Shown in pieces: positions 45,327 to 54,562 of a DNA stretch of 64,000 nucleotides. The notes under the pieces are model-generated. The model was not told the DNA's origin. It made no database searches and was given only the letters and a program-made list of their open reading frames with translations. The number at the start of each line of letters is the position of its first letter. The stretch's first letter is position 1. The translations under genes were made by a program, and so were the position numbers. Source of the stretch: Myxococcales bacterium (GTDB lineage: Bacteria; Myxococcota_A; UBA9042). The stretch covers positions 16,152 to 80,151 of the forward strand of contig CANLIC010000022.1 of the NCBI GenBank assembly GCA_947491025.1. The letters run 5' to 3'.

Positions 45327-47978
45327 TCAGAAAGCGCAGGTCGCGGCCATGTAGGTCAAGATGACGAGGCCGCCGTTGCCACCGCCTAACGCGGTGCCGC
45401 CAGCGCCCGCGGCTTGCGGCAAGCTGGTCGCGTCTTTCCAGGTCACGGCGCCCAGGCCGCCGAGCCCCTGCGACCCCTTGCCGCCGTCGGCGCCGGAGGC
45501 GCCACCGGCGTGCGCGAACTGGCCGTTGGCCCCGCCGCCGCCGCCGCCGCCGCCAAAGCCGCCGCCGCCGCCGCCGCCATGCGACGAACCTCCGCCACCC
45601 TGGCTGCCGGTGCCGCCAAAGCCGTTGAAGACGTTGGGCTGACTCGCGCTCTGGTAGCCGTGGCCGCCGGCCAAGGAGCTGCCGTCGCCACCTGGGCCCT
45701 CGGCGTTCGGCGTCCCGGCCCCGCCCGCGTTGCTGCCCCCGCCGCCGCCCACGTGCCCTTGGGGGTCGTTGCCGCCATTGCCGCCGTTGGCGATGAGGGT
45801 GCCGCCAACCCCGCCGATGATCGCGCTGCTGCCGCCGCCGCCGCCGACGCAGTTCAACGTGCCGCCGCCGCCGCCGAAGTAGCCGCTGGCGCCGCCGCCG
45901 CTGCCGCTGCAGCCGCTTGCGCCGCCGCCACCGCCGCCGGCGTAGAGTGTGAGGCCACCGCTCCCGCTGTCGATGACGAAGACGCCGCTCGCGCTCGCGC
46001 CCGCCGCGCCGCCCGCCGCGCCGCCAGCGCCGCCGCCGCCGCCGATCATGGCGTATTGGACCGACTTGCCGACGAGCGGTGCCAGCGTCTTTGCGTCGAC
46101 GAGCAGGCTCGACGTCACCACGCGCACGCAGGTGCCCTCGCACGTGCCGCTGCCGTCGCAGACCTTGCCTGTGGCGCAGCTGACTCCCTTGCTGGCCGGT
46201 GTCGTGACGCAGCCGGTGCCCTTGTCGCAGGCGTCAATGGTGCAGGGGTTGAGGTCGTCACAGACAACCGCCTCGTCGCTGCTGCAGATGCCCTTGGAGC
46301 AGGTATCGCCCTTGGTGCAGGCGTCGCCGTCGTTGCACGGAATCGCCTCGGCGAGCGCGGGCGGATGCTGGCACCCCTTCGTGCCGTCGCAGAGATCTTG
46401 CGTGCAGATGTCGCCGTCGACGCACGACTTTGGCGCCGCCAGGCCCGTGCCATTGACGGCGCAGGCGAGGTGGTTGAGGCCGAGGCAAGCGCCGACCGTG
46501 CAGACCGACGGGTGGCACTTGTGGTCGGCGCCGCAGCTGTGCGACGCCGGGCAGTCGGCACTGACGTTGCACGGAACGCAGTACCCGAGGCCGACGGCGC
46601 AGACCGCCTCACACGGCTTGTCGGAGGTGCAGCTGACCTTTGGGATGCAGACCTGCGCGAAGCAGGTCTCGCCGGGGTCGCAGGCGCCATCGCTGAGGCA
46701 ATCGACGCAGTGCTTGGTCGCGACATCGCAGACTTGACCGAGTCCCTTGCAGTCGACGGAGCTCGCGCAGAGCTTGCCGGCGACGCACGCCCCAGCCGTG
46801 CAAATAGGCGTCGCGCCGCTGCAGTGGGCGTCGAGGGTGCAGGCGACGCAGATGTGCAGCGTCGGGTCGCAGACGCCCTTGGCGCAGTCGCTGTCGCCGA
46901 TGCAGGCGGCCTTTTGGCACGGCAATGCGGTGTGGCTGCAGGTGCCTGTGGCCTTGACGCAAGCGTCGGCGGTGCAGGCGTCCTGGTCGTCGCAGTTGAT
47001 GGCGATGGCCGCGCACAGGCCCGCGGCGCAAGCCTCGGTCGTGCAGAGATCGCCGTCGGTGCAGGCGCCGCTCATCGGCTTCTTGCTGCAGCCGCTGGAG
47101 AGGTCGCAGGCGTCCTGGGTGCAGGCGTTGCCATCGTCGCACGCGGCAGCCTGGGCTTCGTGCTTGCAGACGCCGGCGACGCAGCTATCGACGGTGCAGG
47201 CGATGCCGTCGGTGCAGGAGACCGGAACGCAGGCCGTCGCGGTGTCCGTCGCGTCCGCGTCGTTGGCGGCGGTGTCGGATCCTGCCCCGTCGGCGGTGTC
47301 GGCCGCGTCCGTGTCGGCCTGGGCCGTGTCGTTGACGGCGATGTCGGATGCGCCCGTGTCAGCATCGGACGTGTCGGCATCGGCAGCGTCCGCATCGGCC
47401 GTGTCGGCTTGGGTCGTGTCGGCATCGGCCGCGTCCGTTTGGGTCGTATCGGCATCGGCCGCGTCCGCTGGGTTCGTGTCGGCGATCGTCGTGTCGTTGT
47501 TGGCGGTGTCGGCGACGGTCGTGTCGCTGCTGCCCGTGTCGGAGGCCGTCGCATCCGTGTCGGCCACGTCGCCGGGTTGTGCGTCGCTTGGCGTTGCGTC
47601 TCCTGGGGTCGCATCGTCCGAAGCGCCGTCTGCAGCCTGGACGTCGTTGGCGTCGGCGTCGGCGAGGGCCGCGTCTTCGGTCTGGGTGTCGCTCGCCCCG
47701 GCGTCTTCCAGCGAGTCGCTCGCGGTGTCAGCGGTGTCTGCGTCCTTGGCATCGCCGGCGCCACCGTCGGTGGTCGCGTCGCTCGCGTCGGTCACCTGCG
47801 CGTCGGCGCCACTGCCGCCGGCGTCGGTGCCGTCGGCGTCGGTGCCGACGCCGCTGTCAGTGCCTTGGAGCGCGGCGTCCGTGCTGGCATCTGCCTTGCC
47901 GCCGGCCGCATCGAAGCCTTCGTCTTCGCTCAGCAACTCCGCGCGACAGCCGCTCCAAAGAACGATCGCGGCGATCAT
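45327..47978 (-). CDS. Lipoprotein with acidic stalk, Cys repeats and Gly-rich C-terminal domain
   Basis: 883 residues from ATG 47978. The signal is short (MIAAIVLWSGC, Cys 11) and has no basic residue. The frame stays open upstream with RRTATGRR before it, so a non-ATG start (CTG 48020) is possible. Residues about 25-250 are an Asp/Thr/Ala stalk with repeats like ADTTQTDAADADTTQADTAD. About 250-620 are Cys modules (CTDGIACTVDSC, CDDGNACTQDAC, CNVSADCPASHSCG). The C-terminal 250 residues are Gly-rich (GGGGGAGGAAGG, GYFGGGGGTLNCVGGGGG), ending GGNGGLVILTYMAATCAF. Similar Gly-rich folds in some animal and bacterial surface proteins pack as polyglycine-II helices. The function is unknown; a surface location is likely. 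Confidence 0.82.
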   Translation of the reverse strand: MIAAIVLWSGCRAELLSEDEGFDAAGGKADASTDAALQGTDSGVGTDADGTDAGGSGADAQVTDASDATTDGGAGDAKDADTADTASDSLEDAGASDTQTEDAALADADANDVQAADGASDDATPGDATPSDAQPGDVADTDATASDTGSSDTTVADTANNDTTIADTNPADAADADTTQTDAADADTTQADTADADAADADTSDADTGASDIAVNDTAQADTDAADTADGAGSDTAANDADATDTATACVPVSCTDGIACTVDSCVAGVCKHEAQAAACDDGNACTQDACDLSSGCSKKPMSGACTDGDLCTTEACAAGLCAAIAINCDDQDACTADACVKATGTCSHTALPCQKAACIGDSDCAKGVCDPTLHICVACTLDAHCSGATPICTAGACVAGKLCASSVDCKGLGQVCDVATKHCVDCLSDGACDPGETCFAQVCIPKVSCTSDKPCEAVCAVGLGYCVPCNVSADCPASHSCGADHKCHPSVCTVGACLGLNHLACAVNGTGLAAPKSCVDGDICTQDLCDGTKGCQHPPALAEAIPCNDGDACTKGDTCSKGICSSDEAVVCDDLNPCTIDACDKGTGCVTTPASKGVSCATGKVCDGSGTCEGTCVRVVTSSLLVDAKTLAPLVGKSVQYAMIGGGGGAGGAAGGAAGASASGVFVIDSGSGGLTLYAGGGGGGASGCSGSGGGASGYFGGGGGTLNCVGGGGGSSAIIGGVGGTLIANGGNGGNDPQGHVGGGGGSNAGGAGTPNAEGPGGDGSSLAGGHGYQSASQPNVFNGFGGTGSQGGGGSSHGGGGGGGFGGGGGGGGANGQFAHAGGASGADGGKGSQGLGGLGAVTWKDATSLPQAAGAGGTALGGGNGGLVILTYMAATCAF
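45340..46060 (-). repeat. GCC/CCG-rich DNA coding for polyglycine tracts
   Basis: Runs of GCCGCC and CCGCCGCCG on the plus strand, densest at 45525-45590 and 45830-45945, code for Gly runs on the minus strand. They are in-frame triplet repeats and could change length by slippage. Confidence 0.8.
47215..47935 (-). repeat. Low-complexity repeat coding for the Asp/Thr/Ala stalk
   Basis: Imperfect units near 12 and 15 bp such as GTGTCGGCATCGGCCGCGTCC on the plus strand code for D-T-A/D-A-D units on the minus strand. The tract is in frame throughout. Confidence 0.8.
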
Positions 47979-48527
47979 CGCGACGTGCGTCCGCCGCCCG
48001 GTGGCGGTGCGGCGACTCAGGGTGTCACGCGCTTCTCGAGAGCGGTCCCGGGTGGGGCGCGTCGACGGTCGCGCGCCATGGCAGCGCGCAGCGTTGGGTT
48101 GGGGCTTGTCATGGGCATCGACTTAGCGTCCTGCGCGCGTCCGCGGCGAAAGAGTGGGAGCGGCGCAGGGTTGGCGCGTCTCGGCGGCGCATGGCTGCCC
48201 GTCATGAGCCCGGACCGACATCCGCTCGCCTCCGTGGCCCCAAAGCCGAGGTCGAGGTCAGCCTGCCAGTCCACCCGCTGACGGTCAACGACAACGCCGT
48301 GTGTCGAGACGGTGCGCCGGACGCGGCCGCAGCCCACGAAAAATCAGCCTCTCACGCAGCGCGTCCTTCTACCGACCACACCCCACGCCATCGATGGACC
48401 AGGGCGCGATGGGCGGGGCGTGGGCTCTCGCTGCCCCTGTCGCATCGTGCGCGACCGCGCTTGGCTCGACATGACCGCGCGTTCCGAACGGTCCGTGCGC
48501 CCTCCGGCCAATGTCACCCGCCATCCT
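47979..48527. other. Intergenic region of about 550 bp
   Basis: It lies between two minus-strand genes for exported proteins. The 5' end of the Gly-rich lipoprotein gene may extend to 48020 if it starts at CTG. I see nothing else coding that is convincing. The promoter for the Gly-rich lipoprotein should be here. Confidence 0.35.
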
Positions 48528-51500
48528 TCATGGCGCGACTTGCCGCCAGCGCCGTGCGCGTACCACCAAACCCAGCACCAACACGACCCAAAGCCCACCG
48601 AGCCCGTTGCCCTTCGCGCCCGGACGCGCCCCCGCGCTGCAGCCGCTGTCCCGGTTCTGGACAGCCGCCGTGCTGGTGGCGACGCCCGTCGCGGAATCGC
48701 CAGCGCCGAGGGCGTCAGCGCTCGGGGCGTCACCTCCGCCGACGTCGAGGCCGCCGACGTCCCCAGCCCCCACATCACCCCCGCCGACCTCGCCAGCCCC
48801 CTCATCCCCTCCACCGATCTCAGCGCCAAGGTCGTCGCTTGCGCCGACTTCAGTACCCGCTGCGTCGCCCGCGCCGATGTCAGCGCCGCCCGCGTCGGCC
48901 CCGCTTGCGTCAGCGCCGCCCGCATCGGCCCCGCCGGCGTCGGTGCCGCCCCCTGCGCCTGAGCCCCACCCCGGCGGCGCGATGGCAGACGCGGCGCAGC
49001 TGGCCTCGGCGAGGTCGGCGGCGCCGTCGCAGTCGTTGTCGCGGCCGTCGCTGCAGGTCGCGAGCGCCGCTGCCGCTTCGACCGCGCCCGGCTTGACGGC
49101 GGCCTCGAGGTCGTCGCAATCCCCACAGGGGCCGCTGGCGACACAGCCCGGAACACTGCAGTCGGCGAAGCCGTCGCCGTCGGCATCCTTGCAGGCGGGA
49201 GCGCCCGGCGCGCACTGCGGGTCGGCGCCATCCTTCAGACCGTCGCAGTCGTTGTCCTTGAGGTCGGAGCAAGCCTCCTTGGCGCCGAGGAACGCGGCTT
49301 TGTCGAGTGTGGCGCAGTCGGCGATGTCGACGACGCCGTCGGCGTCCGCGTCGGAGGCGACGAGGGCCGCGAGCGTGGCCTTGGCGGTGTCGACACGGTA
49401 GGTCAGGACGCGGCCAGGCCAGACGCTGTCGTGCGCGGCGAGGTGAACCGTCTTTGCGGCCGGCTTGCGCACGGCGACACGCAGCGTGAAGGGCCCAAAG
49501 CCGGTGCCGACGACGGCGACGTCGTAGCTGCCGCTGGCGCCAGGCACCCTTACCTCTTTGCCGCCCGACTCGGGGTTGACGGGGGGCGCGCTCGACGAGA
49601 CGTCGTTGGCGGCGCTGATCTGCGCTGGCGCGTAGCTGGCGCCTGGCAGCGTGTCCAGCAGCGGCGTGTCGGCGCCAAGGCGACCGATGCGTTGGCCGCT
49701 GGCGTTGGCGACGACGAGCTCCGCCGGCGACAGCAGCCGCACCGAGAGCGACGCCTGGGCGACGGCCGGCTCGAAGACACGCCAGGTCATAAAGGAGTTG
49801 GCGTAGTCGTCGACCGAGGCGCCGTAGCCGGAGTTCCAGGTTGCGTCGACGAGGTCGTCGTGAGCCGACCAGCCCGGATCGGAGATGCGGTAGGTGCCGA
49901 TCATCTCTTTGGCCGACGTGGTGTGGATGCCGGTGGCCTGCAGGCCGCTCGTCGACGACTGCACGAAGTACAGGGGACGATAGCCGGTGGCGGTGACGAA
50001 GTGCGGATGGGCGCCGGTCCGAACGCTCAGCATCACCGGCAGTCCGCTCGCGAGCAGCGCCTCGACCGCGTCGCCGCTCACCGCCTCTGTCGCGGTGGGC
50101 ACGCGGTACGACATGGCCGTGCCCGTGGCGGTAAAAAAGTCCGCGACCGCGTCCCAATCGACCAGCGTGTAGAAGCCGACGCCGTCGCCCACGTCCACGG
50201 CGCCGAGCGCGTCTTGCACCGATCCGAGGTAGAGGCCGTTGCGGCACGGAGCGCCATTCGCATCCTGCACCCGCACGTCGCTGAACTGCGGGTGGTCGAG
50301 CAGATGGCAGGCCGTGGCCGAGAAGACGTGCACCCCGCCGGTGCCCTGCAGCACGACCTGCGCCAATGGGCCGCTATCGCCGAGCACGGCGGGGTCGTCG
50401 CTGCCGTAGAGGTAGGGCCCAAAGAGCTGCGACTCGGCGCAGGCGTTGGTCGCGACGTTGCAGCCGTTGCTCTGCAGCTCGACGAGGCCGCCAGCGCTCA
50501 AGCCGGTGGCGCCGGCGGCGGTTGCGACCGCCAGCTTGCAGCACATCTTCGCGGCGGCGTTGGCCGACTCCGAGCCCAGCGACGCGCTGCACCAAGTCGA
50601 AGCCGCCGCCAAACCCTGCGCCGCCATGAACGTACTGCAGCGCTGCCCGAGTTGGGCGGTGTAGGCGACGATGGTGGCGACCGGCCTGGCCTCGACGTAG
50701 CCACCCGCCCCGCGCAGGTAGTCGTTGAGGTCGCCTGGGGTCTTGCTGACGCCCGCGAGGTAGTTGCCGGCGTTGACCGCTCCGGTCATCGCGCAGCCAT
50801 AGACCTGCAACGTCTTCTTGCGGCCGTAGCGAATGCCACCGATCTCTCGGCCACCGTAGCGCTCGGTGCCCCAGGGCGCCGACGCCTGGTTGAGGTTGTC
50901 GACGCCGGCGCCGTTCTTCTGCAGCTCGAAGTCGCGCTCCAGCGTGATGCCGTGCAGTCGCAGGCTGTGGTAGACGTCGGTGACGCCGTCGGTTTTGCCC
51001 TTCAGCAGCGTGTGCTTGAGGTAGGCGCGCACCTCGATGCCGATGACGGGCTTCTGCAGGCCCTCGTGGCCGAGCTCGATGGTCAGCTTGTCGGCGTAGC
51101 AGGTCGTGCCGCCGCCGCCGCTGCAGGGGCCCGACCACAGCGCGTGGCCGGTGTCGGTGCGCGTCAACACCTGCTGGACCGGCGTCGCCTTCCACTTGCC
51201 GTTCACCATCACGTCCGTCGTGCAGCCGGGGCAAAACGACGGGTCCTGGATGAAGTTTCGGATGTTCTCGCTGACCTTCAGGGTGGTCTTGGTGATGGTG
51301 ACCGCGCCGCTCGCCGGGTCGAGCTGAAAGACTTTGACGTCGCCGATCTCCTGGCCCGCCTTGTCGTCGGTCATGTTGACACCCATCAGCATCACATGGA
51401 CGTGGGTGGCGCGCTGCGGCTGCCACGCGCCCTCGGTGCCGAAGGCGTAGCGCACCCAGGTGTCGTTGACGCCATCGCTGCCGGGGGGGCTCTTGGTCTT

Positions 51501-51875
51501 GGTCTGCAGCAAAATCGCCGAGCCCGGCGTGGCCGTCGGCACGGGCAGGGTCGAAAGGGCCGCCGTCGCCGCGTACGACCACGGCTTGTTGTGCCAGGCG
51601 TAGACGCCGGTGGCGCTCGAGGCACCGCCGGTGTGGATGAGCGTGCCGGCGTAGAGGTTCAGCGTGTAGCCGTTCTGCACCGCGCCGTCGGGGTAGGCGC
51701 TGTGGCCCTTGCCGTTGGCGACGTCGTCCGGCAAGCCGTTTTTCGCCTGGATGTCGCCGAGCTCGACGTGGAGAACGCCGCCCTTGGCCCAGGTCGGTAC
51801 GCCGCGCTCTTGGGCAACGGCCACTGCAGCGAAGAGCGCCAGCAGCGCGGCAAAGAGGGCTGAGAACGGTCGCAT
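48528..51875 (-). CDS. Secreted C39-like cysteine peptidase with MopE motifs and MYXO-CTERM tail
   Basis: A 1115-residue protein; ATG 51875 follows TGGAGGCGACG and begins a cleavable signal peptide (ALFAALLALFAAVAVAQ). The first 390 residues are beta-rich and unrecognised. Residues about 405-680 look like a papain-fold C39-type peptidase: GQRCSTFMAAQ (C413), AHPHFVTATGY (H625) and YRISDPGW (D666), the order Cys-His-Asp expected. About 860-990 holds metal-binding repeats like MopE/thrombospondin type 3 (CSDLKDNDCDGLKDGADPQC, CKDADGDGFADC, CSDGRDNDCDGAADLAEASC). A Gly/Ala/Asp linker leads to GCSAGARPGAKG, a hydrophobic helix and RARRWRQ, a MYXO-CTERM tail. So it is exported, processed and surface sorted. 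Its substrate is unknown. Confidence 0.82.
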   Translation of the reverse strand: MRPFSALFAALLALFAAVAVAQERGVPTWAKGGVLHVELGDIQAKNGLPDDVANGKGHSAYPDGAVQNGYTLNLYAGTLIHTGGASSATGVYAWHNKPWSYAATAALSTLPVPTATPGSAILLQTKTKSPPGSDGVNDTWVRYAFGTEGAWQPQRATHVHVMLMGVNMTDDKAGQEIGDVKVFQLDPASGAVTITKTTLKVSENIRNFIQDPSFCPGCTTDVMVNGKWKATPVQQVLTRTDTGHALWSGPCSGGGGTTCYADKLTIELGHEGLQKPVIGIEVRAYLKHTLLKGKTDGVTDVYHSLRLHGITLERDFELQKNGAGVDNLNQASAPWGTERYGGREIGGIRYGRKKTLQVYGCAMTGAVNAGNYLAGVSKTPGDLNDYLRGAGGYVEARPVATIVAYTAQLGQRCSTFMAAQGLAAASTWCSASLGSESANAAAKMCCKLAVATAAGATGLSAGGLVELQSNGCNVATNACAESQLFGPYLYGSDDPAVLGDSGPLAQVVLQGTGGVHVFSATACHLLDHPQFSDVRVQDANGAPCRNGLYLGSVQDALGAVDVGDGVGFYTLVDWDAVADFFTATGTAMSYRVPTATEAVSGDAVEALLASGLPVMLSVRTGAHPHFVTATGYRPLYFVQSSTSGLQATGIHTTSAKEMIGTYRISDPGWSAHDDLVDATWNSGYGASVDDYANSFMTWRVFEPAVAQASLSVRLLSPAELVVANASGQRIGRLGADTPLLDTLPGASYAPAQISAANDVSSSAPPVNPESGGKEVRVPGASGSYDVAVVGTGFGPFTLRVAVRKPAAKTVHLAAHDSVWPGRVLTYRVDTAKATLAALVASDADADGVVDIADCATLDKAAFLGAKEACSDLKDNDCDGLKDGADPQCAPGAPACKDADGDGFADCSVPGCVASGPCGDCDDLEAAVKPGAVEAAAALATCSDGRDNDCDGAADLAEASCAASAIAPPGWGSGAGGGTDAGGADAGGADASGADAGGADIGAGDAAGTEVGASDDLGAEIGGGDEGAGEVGGGDVGAGDVGGLDVGGGDAPSADALGAGDSATGVATSTAAVQNRDSGCSAGARPGAKGNGLGGLWVVLVLGLVVRARRWRQVAP

Positions 51876-52315
51876 CGTCGCCTCCAGGCGGAGACAGCCT
51901 CGTCCACGCCAACCCATTTGGAGCCAAGAAGGGCGAGCCGCTGCCTTCGCACGTGCCCGCTCTAACGATCAGCATGCCACCGCACCCGCCCTCGACAAGA
52001 GCGAGGAGGCCGGCCCTTCGACGGGATGGAAGATTCGATGCCGGCCGTGCCGCTTCGGTGGCCCCGCCGAGGCCGCGCCTACTCTGCCCCCTTCGCCAAA
52101 CCCGACACCGACGGGCCAATAAGACCCCCGCGGGCTAGGAGATCGGCACGGAGTCCCGACGATGTCACGGCAGCGGCAGTAGAAGTCGATTCCGCATCCG
52201 CTGCCTTCTGTCGTCCCCAGGTGGGCCGTTTCGGGCTCTACGTCAACGGTCGCCGCTGTAGGTCCCCAAACGCACCGACCAGGCCCAGCAAGCAAGCAAG
52301 CCGCGCCGACCGGCC
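51876..52315. other. Intergenic region of 440 bp
   Basis: Between two minus-strand genes. It should contain the promoter for the C39-like peptidase gene. No small gene, RNA or repeat was recognised; the short plus-strand frame at 52026-52373 runs into the 3' end of the next gene and has poor composition. Confidence 0.35.
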
Positions 52316-54250
52316 CTACTTGAACAACACGTTCACGCAAGTGACGTTGTCGTTCTCGCTCCACTCTTGCTGAACCTCCGTGTGATCGACCCGGACGCAC
52401 GCATAGACGTTGCCAACAGCCCCATATTTGACGTTCGGCACCTTCATCGACTTGTTCTGGCCGATGGTGACCGCTCCGACCGCGACGCCGGGCCCAAAGA
52501 CCTTGACCTTGGTCTGGTCGTAGCCATTGATCGAACTGAAGTAGGTGATCGCCGTCAGCGCCGGCGACCCATCGGCGTTGCCGTTGTTGTTGACGGTGAA
52601 GTTGAACTCAAGCAGGGCGTTCTTGTCGAAGCTGGAACCCGGCTTGCCTCCAAACATCAGGGTCAGGGCCTTGGGCGTCAGGTTCGGCTGGGTCTTGTAG
52701 GTGACGTCGAGATCCGCCTGCGCGCTGTCGTTGGCGGCCTCGGCGTTGGGGGCCGCGTTGGAGACCTTGGCGTGGATCGTCCACTTGCCGCTGGCCTTGA
52801 CCGGCAGCCCCTTGCAGGTCGTCTTGAGCGCCTTGGTCTCGCCCGGTGCCGGCAGCGCCATGTGGGGCGAGCCCGAGCAGGCGCCGAGCGTGTATTCGAG
52901 GCCCTTTTGGTCCAGCGTGCCGTCGTCGGTCAGGTAGAGGATGACGTTGGCGGGCTTGGTCAGCGCGGCCTTGCCTAGCAGCGTGACGTTCCAGCTGATC
53001 TCGACGGCGCTCTCCGACCAGCCGAGGGTCGCCGCGGCGGGGCTGACCTTGAGGTCGCTCAGGGCGACGTCGGCGCAGCCCTCGACGCCGGTGTGGGCGC
53101 ACATGCCCTGGCTGCAGGCGTCGGTGGTGCAACTCGAGCCGTCGGCGCAGTCGCTGGCGCTGCTGCAGACTTTGCAGAACGCGATCGGCTGGGTCGAACA
53201 CGCCGCCGTCTTTGGATCGCAGAGGTCGAGGGTGCAGGGGTCGCCGTCGTCGCAGACCTTGGTCCCGACGCAGGCGTTGGCCTTGCAGGTCTCGTCCTTG
53301 GTGCAGCCGAGGCCGTCGTCGCAGGGCGCGCCCTCGGCGAGGGCCACGTGCCCGCAGCCCTTCTGCTTGTCGCAGCTGTCGGCGGTGCACAGGTCCTTGT
53401 CGTCGCAGATCAGCGCGGTGCCGGCGCAGTCGCCCTTGCCGGTGCAGATCGTGGCGCTGGTGCAGGCGTCGCCGTCGTCGCAGGCCTTGCCCACCGAGGT
53501 CGGCGGCACGGACGCCGTGCAGAGGCCGGTCTTGGAGTCGCACGTGTCGAGGGTGCAGGGCTTGCCGTCGTCGCACTTGGGCTTGGATTGGCAGGCGCTG
53601 GCGACGCAGGTGTCGATGGTGCAGCCGACCGTCCCGGGCGGCATCGGCCCGGCACACGAAACCCCGTCTGCGAGCGCGCTGTGGCTGCAGGCCTTTTTGC
53701 CGTCGACCACGCCGCAGGCGTCGGTGGTGCACAGGTTGCCATCATCGCAGCTGCCGCCCGGGACGACCTCGTCGGTGGCGCCATTGCAGTCGTTGTCGAC
53801 GCCGTCGCAGACCTCGTTGGCGGGCGACGTCGGCTGGCAGGCGGGAGCGGTGTCTGCGCTCGCGTCTTGGCTGTCAGCGCCGGCTTCGCTGGTGTCGGGA
53901 TTGTCACCGTCCGGGGCGCTGGCGTCTGGGCCGTCACCGTCGGAGGCATGCGCGTCTTGCGCGACATCGTCCGGGGCCATTCCGTCGCCCTCAGCGTCGC
54001 CTGCGCCGACGTCGTCCGGCGCTGCGGTGTCGGCGTTCGCGCCGTCGCTGAGGTGCGCGTCGTTGGTGGCAACGCCGTCTTCCTCGTCGCCATCGGGACC
54101 AACCCCGTCGGCTGCGTTGGCGTCAGCGCTCGTGGCGTCGTGCGCAAGGACGTCAGCGCCTGGGTCTACGCCCGCGCTGCCGCCCTCTCCGCCGCAACCA
54201 GCCAGCGCCAGTGCGCATCCCCACAGTCCAAAACGCCAAGCTCGTCTCAT
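52316..54250 (-). CDS. Lipoprotein with acidic stalk, Cys repeats and CARDB-like domains
   Basis: A 644-residue protein from ATG 54250 (GGAGG five bases upstream). Signal GLWGCALALAGC ends in a lipobox Cys. Residues about 25-145 are an Asp/Ala/Gly stalk. Then comes a MopE-like motif (CDGVDNDCNGATDE), six or so Cys modules (CDDGNLCTTDAC, CDDGKPCTLDTC, CDDGDPCTLDLC), and two domains of about 110 residues like CARDB (PNLTPKALTLMFGG, FTVNNNGNADGS), ending CVNVLFK. CARDB is an adhesin-type fold. The gene shares this whole plan with the divergent gene at 55235, so they are paralogues. Its first codons and 5' region form one copy of the 300-bp repeat. Confidence 0.83.
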   Translation of the reverse strand: MRRAWRFGLWGCALALAGCGGEGGSAGVDPGADVLAHDATSADANAADGVGPDGDEEDGVATNDAHLSDGANADTAAPDDVGAGDAEGDGMAPDDVAQDAHASDGDGPDASAPDGDNPDTSEAGADSQDASADTAPACQPTSPANEVCDGVDNDCNGATDEVVPGGSCDDGNLCTTDACGVVDGKKACSHSALADGVSCAGPMPPGTVGCTIDTCVASACQSKPKCDDGKPCTLDTCDSKTGLCTASVPPTSVGKACDDGDACTSATICTGKGDCAGTALICDDKDLCTADSCDKQKGCGHVALAEGAPCDDGLGCTKDETCKANACVGTKVCDDGDPCTLDLCDPKTAACSTQPIAFCKVCSSASDCADGSSCTTDACSQGMCAHTGVEGCADVALSDLKVSPAAATLGWSESAVEISWNVTLLGKAALTKPANVILYLTDDGTLDQKGLEYTLGACSGSPHMALPAPGETKALKTTCKGLPVKASGKWTIHAKVSNAAPNAEAANDSAQADLDVTYKTQPNLTPKALTLMFGGKPGSSFDKNALLEFNFTVNNNGNADGSPALTAITYFSSINGYDQTKVKVFGPGVAVGAVTIGQNKSMKVPNVKYGAVGNVYACVRVDHTEVQQEWSENDNVTCVNVLFK

Positions 54251-54548
54251 CGAGGCCTCCGAAGGGTCCGGCGCGATGCGGGACCATGAGGCACCGTAGT
54301 CCCGCGACCGCGGGCGCGGATCCGTCTCAGGTCTAACAAGGAGGCCCATCGTGGCGCAGTACAGGGCCAATGGGTCTTGACCAGTGCATCGCGACGACCG
54401 AGCGCCGTCGGTCGGACGCGGCGTGCGGCGTGTCCTGTGGCAACGCCCGCGGCGCGTCAGCCGCCACAGGCTGCGGCCAGACCGGCTCGATCGGGCCTTG
54501 GGGTGGGGCGCCGGGGGTCTTCAGGTGTGGGCCTGTGTTTCCTACGCC
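54249..54548 (+). repeat. Dispersed direct repeat, copy 1
   Basis: About 300 bp that match 58280-58576 in the same orientation at roughly 80% identity by eye. Shared blocks include GGCGCGATGC, ACAAGGAGGCCCATCG, GACCGAGCGCCGTCGG, GGCGCGTCAGCCGCCACAGG and CCGGCTCGAT. Copy 1 begins at the start codon of the minus-strand CARDB lipoprotein and covers its 5' region, ending 14 bp before the DUF3465 stop. Confidence 0.85.
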
Positions 54549-54562
54549 CCGGGCGCCGCGCT

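Noticed and set aside
47215..47935. Regular repeats that could suggest a CRISPR array
   Set aside because: The units are short, imperfect, without unique spacers, and code in frame for an acidic stalk.
45414..48281. 955-codon plus-strand frame
   Set aside because: Antisense of the Gly-rich lipoprotein; simply polyalanine/valine from GCC repeats.
49431..51863. 810-codon plus-strand frame
   Set aside because: Antisense of the C39-like peptidase gene; no domain or ribosome site.
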